From: Dipylidium caninum
Lineage: Eukaryota; Platyhelminthes; Cestoda; Cyclophyllidea; Dipylidiidae
Assembly (NCBI GenBank): GCA_017562135.1
Contig: QEYB01001628.1
Span: 62,001 to 126,000 of the forward strand
Direction of reading: 5' to 3'
DNA length: 64,000 bases
The notes under the pieces were generated by a model that searched no databases, was not told the DNA's origin, and saw only the letters and a list, made by a program, of their open reading frames with translations. Shown piece after piece: positions 21,950 through 33,699 of the stretch. Position 1 is the first letter of the stretch. Every line of letters starts with the position of its first letter. The position numbers were made by a program, and so were the translations under genes.

Positions 21950-22050
21950 GTGGCAGAGACAGGCAAGACACGGCCTCGTCAGTAGTGCAGTGACACCGCA
22001 GACCCACTCGGAGAGGGTGAGAGTTAGGTCGCCTGGGTGGATCACACCCG
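21950..22050 (+). repeat. tRNA-derived SINE-like repeat, copy S3 (degenerate)
   Basis: It shares GGTGGCAGAGACAGG, GACACGGCCTCGTC and AGTAGTGCAGTG with S2. The B-box position reads GGGTGGATCACACCC, a poor match. A second patch at 22,295-22,370 matches the head of S2, but the order is reversed relative to S2, so two elements may be involved. Confidence 0.35.
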
Positions 22051-22379
22051 AATCAGCCGAGCCACGGTGACATGTTCGTGACAGGTGCGTGACCGTGCGC
22101 CCGTTCGTGTGTGGATCCCCGCGACAGCGGTAGACGCCGTCAGCTCATTCGAGGGGCCATTAGGCAACAATGCCTCCTAAAAATGAGGCAGAGCCTAATG
22201 CCTTCGAATGGACAAGACTGGAGAAATTGATTGGGATAATCTTCAGTTGAGGAATCGCTCTCCACAGAGATTCATAGGCTCACCCTCGTGATGCTTTTGG
22301 CCAATTATCCGTCACGCCTCGTGGTTTGTTAGGTCTTCAAGGAGGCACTTGGGGACATGCCACGAGAAGGCGTAAGTAT

Positions 22380-24310
22380 TCTGGCACATCTTGTTAAGGT
22401 GATTTGGGCGTGAATGTCGACCGAAGCGGGGTGATGATGAAGTTGTGCACATACTGCTCCTTCTAGAGTACCGGTGAGAGGCAACGGGAAGGCGTTACTC
22501 CATGCAGGTTAAGAGCTAAATGCCCCGTCAGTTGAAAAGTCTGCTTGGAAGTTGGTTGTACTTGTCTTTGTCATCCTTTCTCGCCACTGTGACGGCTTAC
22601 AGCCAATTGTCTACCGCCACAATCAACCTCCTGCCAGTGGCACAAGCGCCCTCTCATTATGGACAGGGCAATGGCTTTCTGTTGCGTTCAGAAAAATGGT
22701 CCATTCTCCTTAATCTCTTGGCTTTTGTCCGGCTCCTATGTTGTCCACATGAGTTGAATTTATCCAGGTATATCTTCGATCACTTGAAACCGTTGGAATG
22801 TGTTGAAGGCTGACAGTCGTTAGCTTAACCAAATTCCGCAGCCATGGTTGCTTCAATGTGAAAGAGATTCGCATAGGGGGAAGTTCGTCGATGGTGAGCA
22901 GTCGTGGAAAACCAAGGTCAACGAGAAACGTACTCGCTTTGCATTGCAGGGACACTTACTTTGCAGCTCTCTTCCCAACTGATTTCTATAGCCAATTTTG
23001 CAGGGATACTTCACTACAACTCGTCAACCAAGCGTCTATTGTCTACTTTCAATTCATTTAACTAAGAGCCATCCACAAACTGCCTCCTCTTTGCAAACTC
23101 GACCGGGGTTTACACGGTGAACGCTCACCGACTGGGAGGTTAATAGGAAATTTCTCTACGTTCCTACGCAATCTGGATCCTCTCCATGCTGACGAGTTAG
23201 GGGAGAATGCGTTCTTTCCCTCTGATGCCCACTCCTCACTTGAACGGAGGTGCCGTTGAAATTGCGGTAGGCCAAGTATTTCCCTACAATGAGGGCACAG
23301 GGTAGAATTGACGATGACATGTTCAGTCGCGTATGCTTTATGTCGTCTAATATCACCAGGACGGGGTATTTTCACGCTCACTTCTAATAATTACGCTGTT
23401 TCCAACTTTGCTGCGGGTGGCGTTAAGACGAATGGGTGATGTGGCGAAAACTAGGCCTCGATTCCATGATCGGCCGAGTATCCAATCGGTTTCTATACGC
23501 TAAACGTCGTGCGACCTACTCTCGACACACTGTCAGGTGCTCAAGTTCGGTTTGACAGATAAGTCATTGCGAGGAGTCGGAGTCAGAGTCAGAAAATCTG
23601 TTCGTATGGTTCGATACACCATCTGGCTTAACAGCAACTTCTGGGCACACACGAGAAGGCTTCAAGGTGCACAAGCTTTTCTCTTATCATCATAGGAATT
23701 GGACTCAGCTACCATGTGAGTCGACTGGAAAAGACGGCGAGTCCGCTGTGGGAAAGGATAAAGAAAACAGTTGATAGATTAAGATATATCGATTGTGCGT
23801 CGCCAGCTAAGGATGTCGCCATTCCATAATATCCCCTTTGGATCGACACAGACTGAAATGGTCTCCAATCTCGCATGAACGGAAGCGTCAACGGGATTAC
23901 GTAACTACAAACACGTATTGCAACTAATTTCGATTTACGCGGAAGTGGGGCAAAATAAGTGCACTGCGACATCTTACGCAGTGGGAGGGGGGAGGGAGGA
24001 AGAAGTGGCGGTACAGAAAAAGAGTTGTTTCACTCCACCTCTGAACAGGCAAATTGAGCCCCGGATTGCACGAAGGAGCATCCGCATCTACACCCTACTT
24101 ATAAACAGTGATTGGTGAGCCAAACGGCCGAGTCTTTGCTGTCATTGGGTTCCTGATTTGATTACCCTTATCACTTTGTAGTCATATGATGATCAGTTCC
24201 ATTTTGATCACTTTTCTTGTAGTGATTTTTGCGTAACCCACCCATCGGAAGTTAACAATGTTATTGCATGAAATAATTTCTTCTTTTTGTCTCATATTTA
24301 TTCTCGTCCG
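22380..24310. other. Unassigned sequence, two weak frames
   Basis: A plus ORF at 22,520-22,813 (97 codons, ATG start) begins with a hydrophobic segment resembling a signal peptide (LYLSLSSFLATV). A minus ORF at 23,058-23,381 contains CPHCREI followed by a histidine, which could be chance. No exon border supports either. Confidence 0.3.
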
Positions 24311-24368
24311 TTTTCTCCTCTATTCTTACGTTACGCTCTTTCTTGCCACCTGTCTTTCTTTTTCATAG

Positions 24369-24560
24369 ATGGCGTGTGAACCAATCAACCCGAGGCCCGA
24401 TCGCAATTGGTTAATCACTAACTGGAAGCGCAAAAAAGTCACACTTGATGGTGCCGAACTCACGAAGCGTAGTAAAGAAGTCAAGAGGGGACTTGCAATT
24501 CTGTGCCATTACTCGCCGGCAAGTGCCTCAGGGCGGTCCACCTTGTGTAGATTCCGATAA
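24369..24560 (+). CDS. Candidate exon behind a strong acceptor
   Basis: The ATG directly follows a long pyrimidine tract ending in TTTTTCATAG, a good 3' splice site for either cis- or trans-splicing. The frame (MACEPINPRPDRNWLITNWK at its start) is basic and hydrophilic and closes at 24,560. An upstream exon was not found. No family recognised. The acceptor is the main support. Confidence 0.25.
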   Translation: MACEPINPRPDRNWLITNWKRKKVTLDGAELTKRSKEVKRGLAILCHYSPASASGRSTLCRFR

Positions 24561-25001
24561 ATGTATGGGACTATGGGGAATTGAGGTGGATGAGAAGGAG
24601 GTAGATAGAATGCCACACCGTCCAATGAAAGGCCGTCACCTCGTTCATTGTGTGAGGCGAGGGTGACGTGGTATCGGGATTAGTGTCTCAAGGACGTAGA
24701 CCAAGCGGAATGTGTACAGAAATGCGTCTCGTACAAAGGTTTTTCACCATTGTCTTCAGACTCGAAAAGAATATGAACACGAAAACAAGACGAAGGAGTT
24801 TTCGCTCCCCAATTAACGACCTTCCACCCCACCTCCAGCTACCCTTTGACTCGAGTCATGCGCTTATGTGTTGTCAGTCTGAAGGTCGCCTTTGATTGGT
24901 TCTTGGGCGTCGACCTCTCACCACCATCCATAGAATATCAGCGGTCTCCTAAACGCCGACCATTCCAGTTCACTGTCATAGTACGCCACCGACGGTAAGC
25001 A

Positions 25002-25298
25002 ATGCCACCTTCAGACAACTCGAAGGCAGACTCGGAAGATCTACTAATTGCTGAATTGGAGCAACTGTCGTCTTTGGCGAAACATCTCTTCTGTCCAGAT
25101 ATTAATTCGCCCCACGATGTCGACATTGATTGCCACAACTCTTCTTTACCTTCCTTCGATCTTAGCGATAACTTGATGAGCTCAGAAGGCACTGGAGAAG
25201 TTCCTCAGTGGAGAAATGAGAGGCAGGCAAGCTGCACCGAAGGGAGACTTAAGGGTGTAGAAGGCGTTTGGGTGTGCAAAAAAACTGTTCACATCTAA
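25002..25298 (+). CDS. Candidate small acidic ORF
   Basis: 98 codons from an ATG six bases after an in-frame TAA. The first 60 residues are rich in Ser, Asp, Glu and Leu (AELEQLSSLAKHLF, then a run of Asp/Ser) and look protein-like. The last third is basic. There are no homologues in the window and no domain. Length alone is not significant. Confidence 0.2.
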   Translation: MPPSDNSKADSEDLLIAELEQLSSLAKHLFCPDINSPHDVDIDCHNSSLPSFDLSDNLMSSEGTGEVPQWRNERQASCTEGRLKGVEGVWVCKKTVHI

Positions 25299-25299
25299 T

Positions 25300-26235
25300 G
25301 AAGGCAGGCCAAACCCAAGAAAAATGAATCTTGGAAACAGAACTGAGGACAGGAAAACAACCCAGCTTAATCTGATTGGCCTCAGCAACCATAGTTGACG
25401 GCTGCTTCGGTTCAGCATGACATGGAGCACCTCGTCGATTTTCCAAACTAAAAAAAACTTCTTCCTTCAAAAGCATATATTTTAGCATTAAATCCGACTA
25501 TTACCTACTCGCAGACTTTTGTAGTACATCATGCAAATCATCAGAGCCCAACAAGCATATCATAGGAGGCTTGGGTAGCATATCTGTTTCCTTTTCTGTG
25601 GAGCAAAATAATTCTTGCGGAAAACTGGGCAAAAAGACCTGGAACAATAGTTTACCAGCACAATCCGACCCAAATAGTCCTCGATTGCCCCCTATAACTT
25701 GGCAACTGTCTAACTAATGAGCTTCGACGACAAGGGGTACACGGCCACTCACTAAACTACTTGTTCTCGTCTTCCAACCTACTTTCCACTGCAGTCCCAC
25801 GCATTATTACGAGTCACCTACAAAAGTGGTAAAGATTTATCACCAAAAACCATGCTTGATGAATACCAAGTAACGAGGATAGGCAATTAACCACCCACAA
25901 ACTAAAACACTGTCTGCGCTGAGTGCGAGTATCACTTATGACTCGTGGCTATGCCTGTCTGTCTGGAGGAGTAAAGGAGGGAATCGGCACCATTTCACCG
26001 AAAGCCTGTAGTCGAGCATTCGAGCGTAAAGCGACCACCCTCGGAAGCGCTATATTCACGACCGCTAATGAGTCTATCAACTTATTTCTCGTGTCATTAT
26101 TCATCGCATTTATGCCCATCCTACATTGCTCAATGCTCCTCATGTAATGGCAAAAGAGCAGAAATTGTACAATTGTGAATTGGCCAGACGAAATTTCCTT
26201 GGTGGCAGGTTTATGCATGCAAAGATTTGAATGAA
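25300..26235. other. Unassigned, A/T-richer sequence
   Basis: No gene, RNA or repeat recognised. Confidence 0.35.
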
Positions 26236-26239
26236 TCAG

Positions 26240-26460
26240 CTTCTCAGATTGAAAAGATCGTTGGAAGAGTAGAGGAGAATAAGACGAAAATTGCGGCTTG
26301 AATGTAAGTACCGTGCTAAAAAGCGCTCTTTAAGCCGGCAAAAAACGTATGCGAAGTCATCCACGCAGGAATGTCCAAAGCTGCTCCTTTCCCATAGAAT
26401 AACAATTTAGCCCGACATTTTATTTGTGCAGTGTTTAGAGCGATGTTTCAGACAACCGGT
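26240..26460 (+). repeat. Dispersed repeat family C, fragment
   Basis: This matches the 3' part of copy 1 (2,190-2,440). Shared strings are GTGGAGAATAAGA-like, ACGTATGCGAA, GTCATCCACGCAGGA and TTTGTGCAGTG. Confidence 0.5.
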
Positions 26461-29400
26461 GAAGAAGTGACAAGCCAAAAATTGATACTCGTAAACAATT
26501 GACCCCTTTGGCCCACGAATTATTGACGGACATTTTCAGAGATATTCTTCTAACGATAGACAATAAGCGTTCTGCATTTTCTTCCGGAGCAAGTCGGAGT
26601 CTCATAGTCGACGGGAAGAAGGGGAAGTGGATGGGTCTTCTGCGGAGGAAGAGGGCTCCTACCGCCGACTTCGACAACCTCCTTAATCCTCACAACCGGT
26701 TGAAGAGCAAAATGCTCTACATATCAGAGGTGAAAATCACTGAAGTTGCACCTGACGTTATCACCACCCAGGAAAATACTGTGCATGCAGCAGAACACTG
26801 TCGAAAAAAAGGATGCCTCCCATATCCCCACAAAGGCCTCTTTGAGCATTTCAAAACCGCGAATTGTTACCATCTGGCCACGTGCTAATTTCGCGTCCGA
26901 AGAGTCCGTTCAGGCGGGCGAAAGGACTGAGTGAAAAGCCACGCAAATCCAAGAAGTGAAGAGCTGTGGAAGTAGCGGCAAGTGCATCGGCACGCAGAGT
27001 GTATAATATGAAAAGCATCATGAAATAGGGGAATACGACATGGCGAAAAGTGTGCCCACTTAGTCGAAGTTCCTCAAAACGGAGGAGGACAACATCACGA
27101 AGATAAAAACTGATGTTACAACGGTAAAACACACAAGCACTTGCAAAACCAGTACGCCAACGACAATGGCAGCCAGGAAAGTGTGGGAAAAGAGTCAGAG
27201 TAGGGGATTTTCGCAGGAGCCAGTTGCTACACGAAAAGAACTTGACTGGATCATGTCATCAAGAAAGGTCCGTCACAACTGGAGATGCAATCTATCCACG
27301 CGTAGACACATAGAAACACGTGTTAGACCAGTTCGACGAGAGGAATATACCTTCATTGAACAATGCTGCAGGAAACAGCAAAGCAATTGTTAAAGGAAGT
27401 AGAAGATTTAAAATTTAGAACAAGATGCCCAAACGGATGCGAACAAGCTAAGCACATGCCTTGAGCATGAGGGTAAGAAAGAGACAGGACGAGGCGATAC
27501 AGCTTGGAATGAATAACCTGCTATCGGCCAAAACCAATAACATATTCAATGCAAGGGCAATCACTCGTACCCACAAGATAGTCCACGTTGAAGTCATCAG
27601 AAGAGGAAGAGAAATACAATTTGTTGGAATAGGTGAGAAGAGTCACCCAGGCTAAAACGTCGACATCTGAAGAGAAAGACAAAGAACTTGATAAAATTGC
27701 TCTTTCCCTAGTCGTAAGACAAAAAAGAAAATACAAGAAAAGTAACCATTGATTCACAGCCAAACAATTAACCGATTGACTATTTCCTCATCAATATGAT
27801 CAACGTCCAATGCACTACGGAATATGTGTATATTATTCTTCCTGATTTAATACAGACACTCAAAATGGGGACTAGAGTTCATTTGAATGGGAAAAAAGCC
27901 CGATACTACCACTTCAGACTGCAAGAAACGCATCAGCATCACGATGTTTACCTATGTAACTGGACTGAAGACTGTGTACTCACTACCCGACCGATTAGCA
28001 TTTTCCAATAATTCAATTCCATCCGCGATATCTGTTAACCAACTAAGTTAACAATAATTAAGGCCAATTTGGCCTAATCTGAGACGAGTTTGCAGGCGAG
28101 AGGCAAATGCCCACTCTGACAGAGACATTATCTTCCCTCCTACCCAATTCAACAAATCACCTGCAGAAGCAGTGGACGATAATCACCACAAAAAGGTATT
28201 CTTAATAAGTATTAGGCAGCAATGACGAGCAATTAAAAATTTGCAAACTAACAGACTCACTCCGACGACCGGAAGTACAAAAGTAGCCTCAGCCGTTCAC
28301 CGAAATGCGCCCCAACACAAAACACAACCATTGACGCTCCACTAAAACAAAATTCAAACCTAGTGTTATTTATCCACCAGTTCAGTCCCCCTCCTGCGAT
28401 CAAATCACAATCTGTTTACCTGTATTGTCTATGGAAAATTAGGTGCACGTACAGTGATATTTCTGGCGTCGTAATCTGATCGATTTCTTTTGTTCAAATA
28501 TTGAGATATGATTAATTGTTTGACTATGGCCTATTGCATGTTGCACGTGAAGGCACAATAGTGGATGTGCACAGAGCAGCAAAATTGAGGCGATGAGCCC
28601 AATGCTGGAAGGAGAATGGGCGAATGTGAGGGTTTTGTAAAGCCGCTTTTACAGAGGGGAGGGAGGACAGGGAGGACAACGTTGTGACACACCGTGATAA
28701 GGGAGGCGGAGAACGAGGTTGATGTTATTTTAAAGCATTTTATTCAGCAATGTTGTCCGACGGAATGCTCAACTGGGGAAAGAGAATGGTGTCCTACACT
28801 CACATTAGGAAGGTCTTGAGTGAAGTAGGGCGCAAATTTTGACCTATGATTGGCAGTGGGCCGGTTACTCTTTATGCTGGATGGAACAGCGTTGAGGAGA
28901 GTTGGAAACATGGCTTTGACGGAGTAAGATAGACTTCAGAACTATGAATTATGCCTCATACAAATGGACAATCATCTGGGCAACGTCGGCAAAGACATTG
29001 AGCAAGGTGGGAAGGGCATAAATTCAAAAGTCATGATGTGAGAAGTAACCTGATAAACTTACAGGCGGCAGCAAAGATAGCCAAGAAACTTTGTACGATA
29101 GAGAAACACAATTTCTTGCCGAATTTAGCGGAGGACAAATGGAGGTAGTAGGGTAAGAAGAGAGTGTTTCATGATTGTTTTTAGTGGATCGGATGTTGTT
29201 GTGGATTGTGTGGTTGGGTATGTTCGTTTACGGTCGCTGATATGATCGCGTTCACGGTGTCTAGAGTGAGCGGGTTAGTTTAGAATTGCTTAGTTGCTTA
29301 TTATGGTTACTAAGTATTTGTCAGAGATTCTTTTTGATGACAAATCCTCGCGGATTCTGTCGGTGGCATGTAATGCTGCGTGGGGTTGTGGTGTTAAGTT

Positions 29401-29985
29401 GGTTGGAAGGTAGAAAGGCTAGTTTAGTGGGTAGACTTGTGCCTCTTGTCGCCTAGGCTCATTAGTCAGACATGTGTCACTTTCATTGCGGGGCAAGCAT
29501 ACACCAATTCTGTCTTTTCATGCTGGTGAAGAACTCTTCAAGGCCTATTTGCTAATTCCTTCGAAAGATTTTTTTGCACCCCAGGAAAGGAGGCGTAATT
29601 TCTACTTTAGTTTCATATTATATCTTTTTTTTTGGCAGTTACGATTTGTGTGAGGAATTACAAATTGATTTTTAGTAGCGAATAGTCGGCTTTGATGCCA
29701 GGGCTTTTCTTTTTGTACAAATAGGTCATTGTATTGGTTGGACAATCTGTTGCGGAGAGCGCAGAGAGGACAGGCACCTTGCGATGAAGTGTAGGCGACG
29801 CTGAAACGGACGCGTAGTAGCTGCATTGTTGCATAAATGTGGTCTTTCAGCCGGAGTTGGCGTACGAATTGGCCAAAAAGATTTTATTTCGGGAGGTAGA
29901 GTGTTCTGTGGTTTGTAATTTCATTTGATTGGTGCTAACTTGGGCCGCCGTACGTGTATGCTACGTGTACACGATCACTTTCAAA
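26461..29985. other. Long stretch without recognised genes
   Basis: An open stretch at 26,499-26,888 (129 codons, no ATG near its start) is lysine-rich and varied but within chance length. 27-30 kb is A/T-richer, with short frames only and no repeat copy recognised. Confidence 0.35.
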
Positions 29986-29989
29986 GTGT

Positions 29990-30800
29990 TAATTGTCTTA
30001 GGAAAAATATGTTTGCATGACGAATGCCACCGTGTGTACTACTACTCGTGAGATTTGTGCCATTTTCCCAAAATATAAAATCAGCGGTGGTATTATTATA
30101 CATGAGGCACTTCGGCATTTCTTGCCTGACGGTGTGGCTCTGATGCGAATGGCTTCCCGCTGCGGCAAAATAAAAGGCTGCTAAAAACGTTGTTGTTGTC
30201 GTAGCTGTTTACTTTTTGTAGGTCTTAAGGGAAAGAAGTTACAATTTATCCATGTAACGCCAATTGATCAAGAGGGAGGCCGTGTGGAAGTACTGGCGAC
30301 GAAATTATCTCTAGATGGATATAGAGAAACAGATAAAGGATCGACAACAAGAGAAGAACAGTCAAAAAGTGGCACACGACGAAAGTGAAGAAAGCCACAT
30401 GTTAGAGGGTTACCAGATCGAAATTAAAAGAATGCACTGAAGCTCGATGAAAGTGCGTCTCAGACGAATCATAGAGCTGGTGGTACTATTACCACTACTA
30501 CTAAAGCCACAGGTACTCGCTAGAAGAGGAAGAAGTGGAAGGGTATTATTGTTAACATATCAACAAACTGATTTATGAAAATGAACTGTTAGTTGCTTGG
30601 TAGTCCTATTATCTGCATTAGCGTGAATAGAAGAAGAAGAAGAAATACACTCGTGACTTTTCTCTTCCGTTATAAAATAGAAAAAGTTATTGCCCTGCAA
30701 TGTCGAAACGTTGGACACCAACTTCCACCAATGCTCCAAAAGAATGTACATCAGCGGCTTGCAGATGGGCCTATAGATGGTTTCGCCGGTTTGGCATCAC
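29990..30800 (-). repeat. Family A 3' block, inverted copy
   Basis: The minus strand matches 32,780-33,640 plus and 60,240-60,860 plus. Anchors, on the minus strand, are GGCGAAACCATCTATAGGCC, GCAGATAATAGGACTACCAA, TTAAGACCTACAAA and CACACCGTCAGGCA. At the position of the GTAAGC donor of the 32.8 kb copy it has GCAAGC. Confidence 0.65.
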
Positions 30801-31574
30801 AAAGCAGATGTTAGCATTTTTACCCATAGGCAACTTCTCCAACTGAAGTGCTTATTCTGTGACAAGATGCTGTCTGCAAATGCTGCAGTGTATGGAGTAG
30901 AGGCGAAGGACTCTTTGTCAAGGATATCGCACGCAGTAAACTGAGAAGATTATGGAAGACTGAATTTGCTACGGTGCGTTGAGAGCATGAAGCAGTCCAA
31001 TCCACCGGACGTAAGAGAATAGAATAGCGGACTTAAGACGTCAAATGAAAAAAAGGAAGGAGGTTATGTTGAGACAGATGACCGGGGAGCGTTAAAGTAC
31101 CAGCTTATAAACAGCCATATTTTAAGCCAAGCAGGGAGACCATCATAGGCCAAAGACAAGGTCATTCAAAGCATATACCAATCGGCGAAGTAAGAAGAAA
31201 CCGAGTCAAATTGCTTTGAGTCAGAAAGGCCCTCTCATTTACAATCCTAATTTCTACTATTCGGCTACAAAGCTGACATTATGATCTCGTCTGAACAACC
31301 AATACGTAGCTCGAGTATACTCCACTTTCCCCTTTACATACATTTTGGGACTCACCATTGCGCGATTTCGATCATCTGACCCGAAATCAATCCCATTGCC
31401 CTACATTAATCTTTCTACATCTCGTTTTCTCCAACTCGAGCCCAAATTCGACAATGCGATTGCGCTTAATCCTTAACTATGTAACTCGATCAGATGCTGC
31501 TTCCGCCTATTTGGGCGTGCAGAAAGTCACTTTACGAACTTGCCGTTTGATTTCCTCTGGTTGTTTGCGAACAG
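30801..31574. other. Unassigned sequence between inverted family A copies
   Basis: No gene recognised. Short frames only. Confidence 0.35.
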
Positions 31575-31850
31575 AATGAAGAGCAGTAGAAACTGCTTCG
31601 TCGGATTCGTCGTCGATAGAATGTGACGCCACTTTCAAGGCCTTCGGAGACCAACGAAGTCCACAAAAAATGGCGTAAGTGGACGATTAGACTCCTCTCG
31701 GTAAGTGGCCCCTATTAATGGTCTTTTGTTCGGCCTTATCTCATTCCCTTTTTTCATGGCTATTGCAGTGAAGAGTCATCTATCCAGGCCGACGGGTTCA
31801 TCTCCAGCGTCGTGGTCAGCATCCGTTGAATGTAACGCCGAGAGGCTCGA
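31575..31850 (+). repeat. Hydrophobic-segment module, plus copy (frame broken)
   Basis: This matches the minus strand of 42,770-43,020 over its whole length. Both encode a hydrophobic stretch followed by VKS and SRPT (here GLLFGLISFPFFMAIAVKS). In this copy a TAG near 31,689 and a one-base deletion relative to the other copy break the upstream frame. It lies about 0.7 kb before the acidic module of the 32 kb family A copy and could be its lost N-terminal exon. An alternative reading is that CCCTTTTTTCATGGCTATTGCAG is a splice acceptor. Confidence 0.45.
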
Positions 31851-32550
31851 CAGAAGCACAATATCCGTGCCATTGAGCCCTATGGCTACAATCATGGAGT
31901 GTAAACTATGTTCCCGTGACGATGAGTCCTCTGGGCCATTTAATTTGCCTCTTTTTTAATTGTGTGCTTATGAGTGAAGGCGATTGCGTGTACTGTGAGA
32001 CCAGCCAAGTTGCCTTCTGGTCGACACGATCTCAGTCAGCGCAGCATCCGCCCACTCATAAGAGTACTTTTTCGCCACAGCCAGAAATGGTAGAAGTCAA
32101 CAGTACTTCTTGGAAGCGGCCGAGGGAAGAAGGGAGAGGCTCTGTTTTGAAAAAAGGCAGGGTTGAAAGTCTTCCTACAGCTTATGTTGGTAATGTGAGT
32201 CACCGAAGGCGCCGTCCGATATACAATCCGCCGCCTTACTGTGGATGAAGTAAGTGAGGAAGACGAAGTAGTGAAGTAAGATGTTGAAAAAGGTTTGGAG
32301 GTGGAAGTGACCACAGCTAGAAAATAAAAGCCGAATGGCCGAGGAGATTGGGATGAGAAGTGAGACCGAGTCAGTCAATGGTTTTGGCAAGGGTCGAGAC
32401 CGAGTGGAGGGCTTAGGCGGAGACAGGGAAGTAGACGGAGAAAAGGGGGAAGACGAGTGAAAGAGGCGGAAGGCGGACTAAGTGGGGAAGAATCATTATC
32501 AGAGATAGAATGTGGAACTGGAACTGAATTCACGAAATCAACGTAAACAG

Positions 32551-33014
32551 AGGCAGAAGGAGAGAACGAATTTCGATCGGGGGCACTGCCATGGGAAAAG
32601 AGTTCTGAGGAAGAAGACTCTGAGTCCGTAGAAGAAGCACTGAAGCGCATCCGTGAGCGTTCACTTCGTCTTAAGGTCGACGTAGTGATCCCCAACAGTG
32701 TGGTGCAATGGGTTACGAGCGATCATTAACTGAAGATGTGTCTCCTCTGCATAGACGCCAGCCCAATGCGTTACAGCGAGGAGCCACCGTCGGCGAAATT
32801 ATCTATGGGCCCATCTGTAAGCCGCTGATGTTTCATTCTTTCGAAGCATTAGTGGAAGTTTGCGTCCAACTTTTCAACATTGCAGCGCAATAACTTTTTG
32901 GATTTTATAAGGGAAGAGGAGTCACGAATGTATTTTGTTGCTTCTGGCGGAAGTGGCAGATGTAATAGATGTTCTTCGGCCCCCAATAGGACAACTCCCT
33001 TCTATTCGCGCTAA
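32551..33014 (+). pseudogene. Family A gene-like copy, 3' part only (32 kb)
   Basis: Three exon-like segments in matching phase. The first (32,551-32,652) encodes an acidic stretch SSEEEDSESVEEALKRIR, up to a GTGAGC donor. The second (32,755-32,816) is 62 bases between CTGCATAG and GTAAGC, open in phase and encoding RYSEEPPSAK. The third (32,886-33,014) follows ATTGCAG and is open for 42 codons to TAA. If the first donor is ignored, the frame runs on to QWVTSDH and a stop at 32,729. The 41.9 kb copy ends almost the same way (QWFLSDH) despite a 9-base length difference. The first acidic module present at 41.4 and 59.3 kb is missing, so I call it a partial copy. Function unknown. Confidence 0.4.
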
Positions 33015-33690
33015 TGCAGATAATAGGACTACCAAGTAACTGATAGTTCATGTTCATAGATCAGTTTGCTGATATGTTAACAATAAAACCCTTCCAATTC
33101 TCCCGACTTCTTCCTCTTCTAGCGAGTACCTGTAGCCTTAGTGGTAGTAGTAGTAGTAGTAGTAGCAGTATTATCACCAATTATATTATCTGCCTGGCAT
33201 GCACTCTCACTGGGCTTCAGTGCATTCTGTCAACCTCAATCCGGTAACTCTCTAACATGGATGGGTCTTTATTCACTTTCCTCGTGTACCACTTTTGACT
33301 GCTTTCATGTTGGCGGTCCATTATTGGTCTCTCCATTCCCACTTAAAGGCAACTTCGTCATCAGTACTTCTGCACTGCCTCCGCGTTGATCAATTAGTGT
33401 TACATGTATCAACGGTACCTTCTACTCTTTAAGACCTACAAAGGTTAACAAAAACAACGACAAGAGCATCACCGTTTTAGTAGTCTTCTATTTTACCACA
33501 GCCGAAGCCGTTCGCATCAGATCCACACCGTCAAGCATGAAATGTCCAAGTGCCTCTTGTACAATTATACCCTCAGTGGTGTAGTGGTTTCGGCTTAAGC
33601 CCAATTAGCTTAGGTGCACGATACAAGCACTTTAAAGTGTAAAAATGATGAATGTAACCTCAGCATGAACCGGAGATGATCAAGTGAGGG
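33015..33690 (+). repeat. Family A 3' block, direct copy
   Basis: This matches 60,240-60,910 plus and the minus strand of 29,990-30,560. It includes a (GTA)n run at about 33,143-33,168, the CACACCGTCAAGCATGAAATG patch near 33,523 and AAAGTGTAAAAATGATGAAT near 33,634. It may be the 3' untranslated region of the gene-like unit. Confidence 0.6.
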
Positions 33691-33699
33691 AAATCATAG

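Noticed and set aside
23058..23381. Zinc-finger gene from a CPHC motif
   Set aside because: Only one CxxC and one histidine at an unusual distance. No second finger and no supporting frame.
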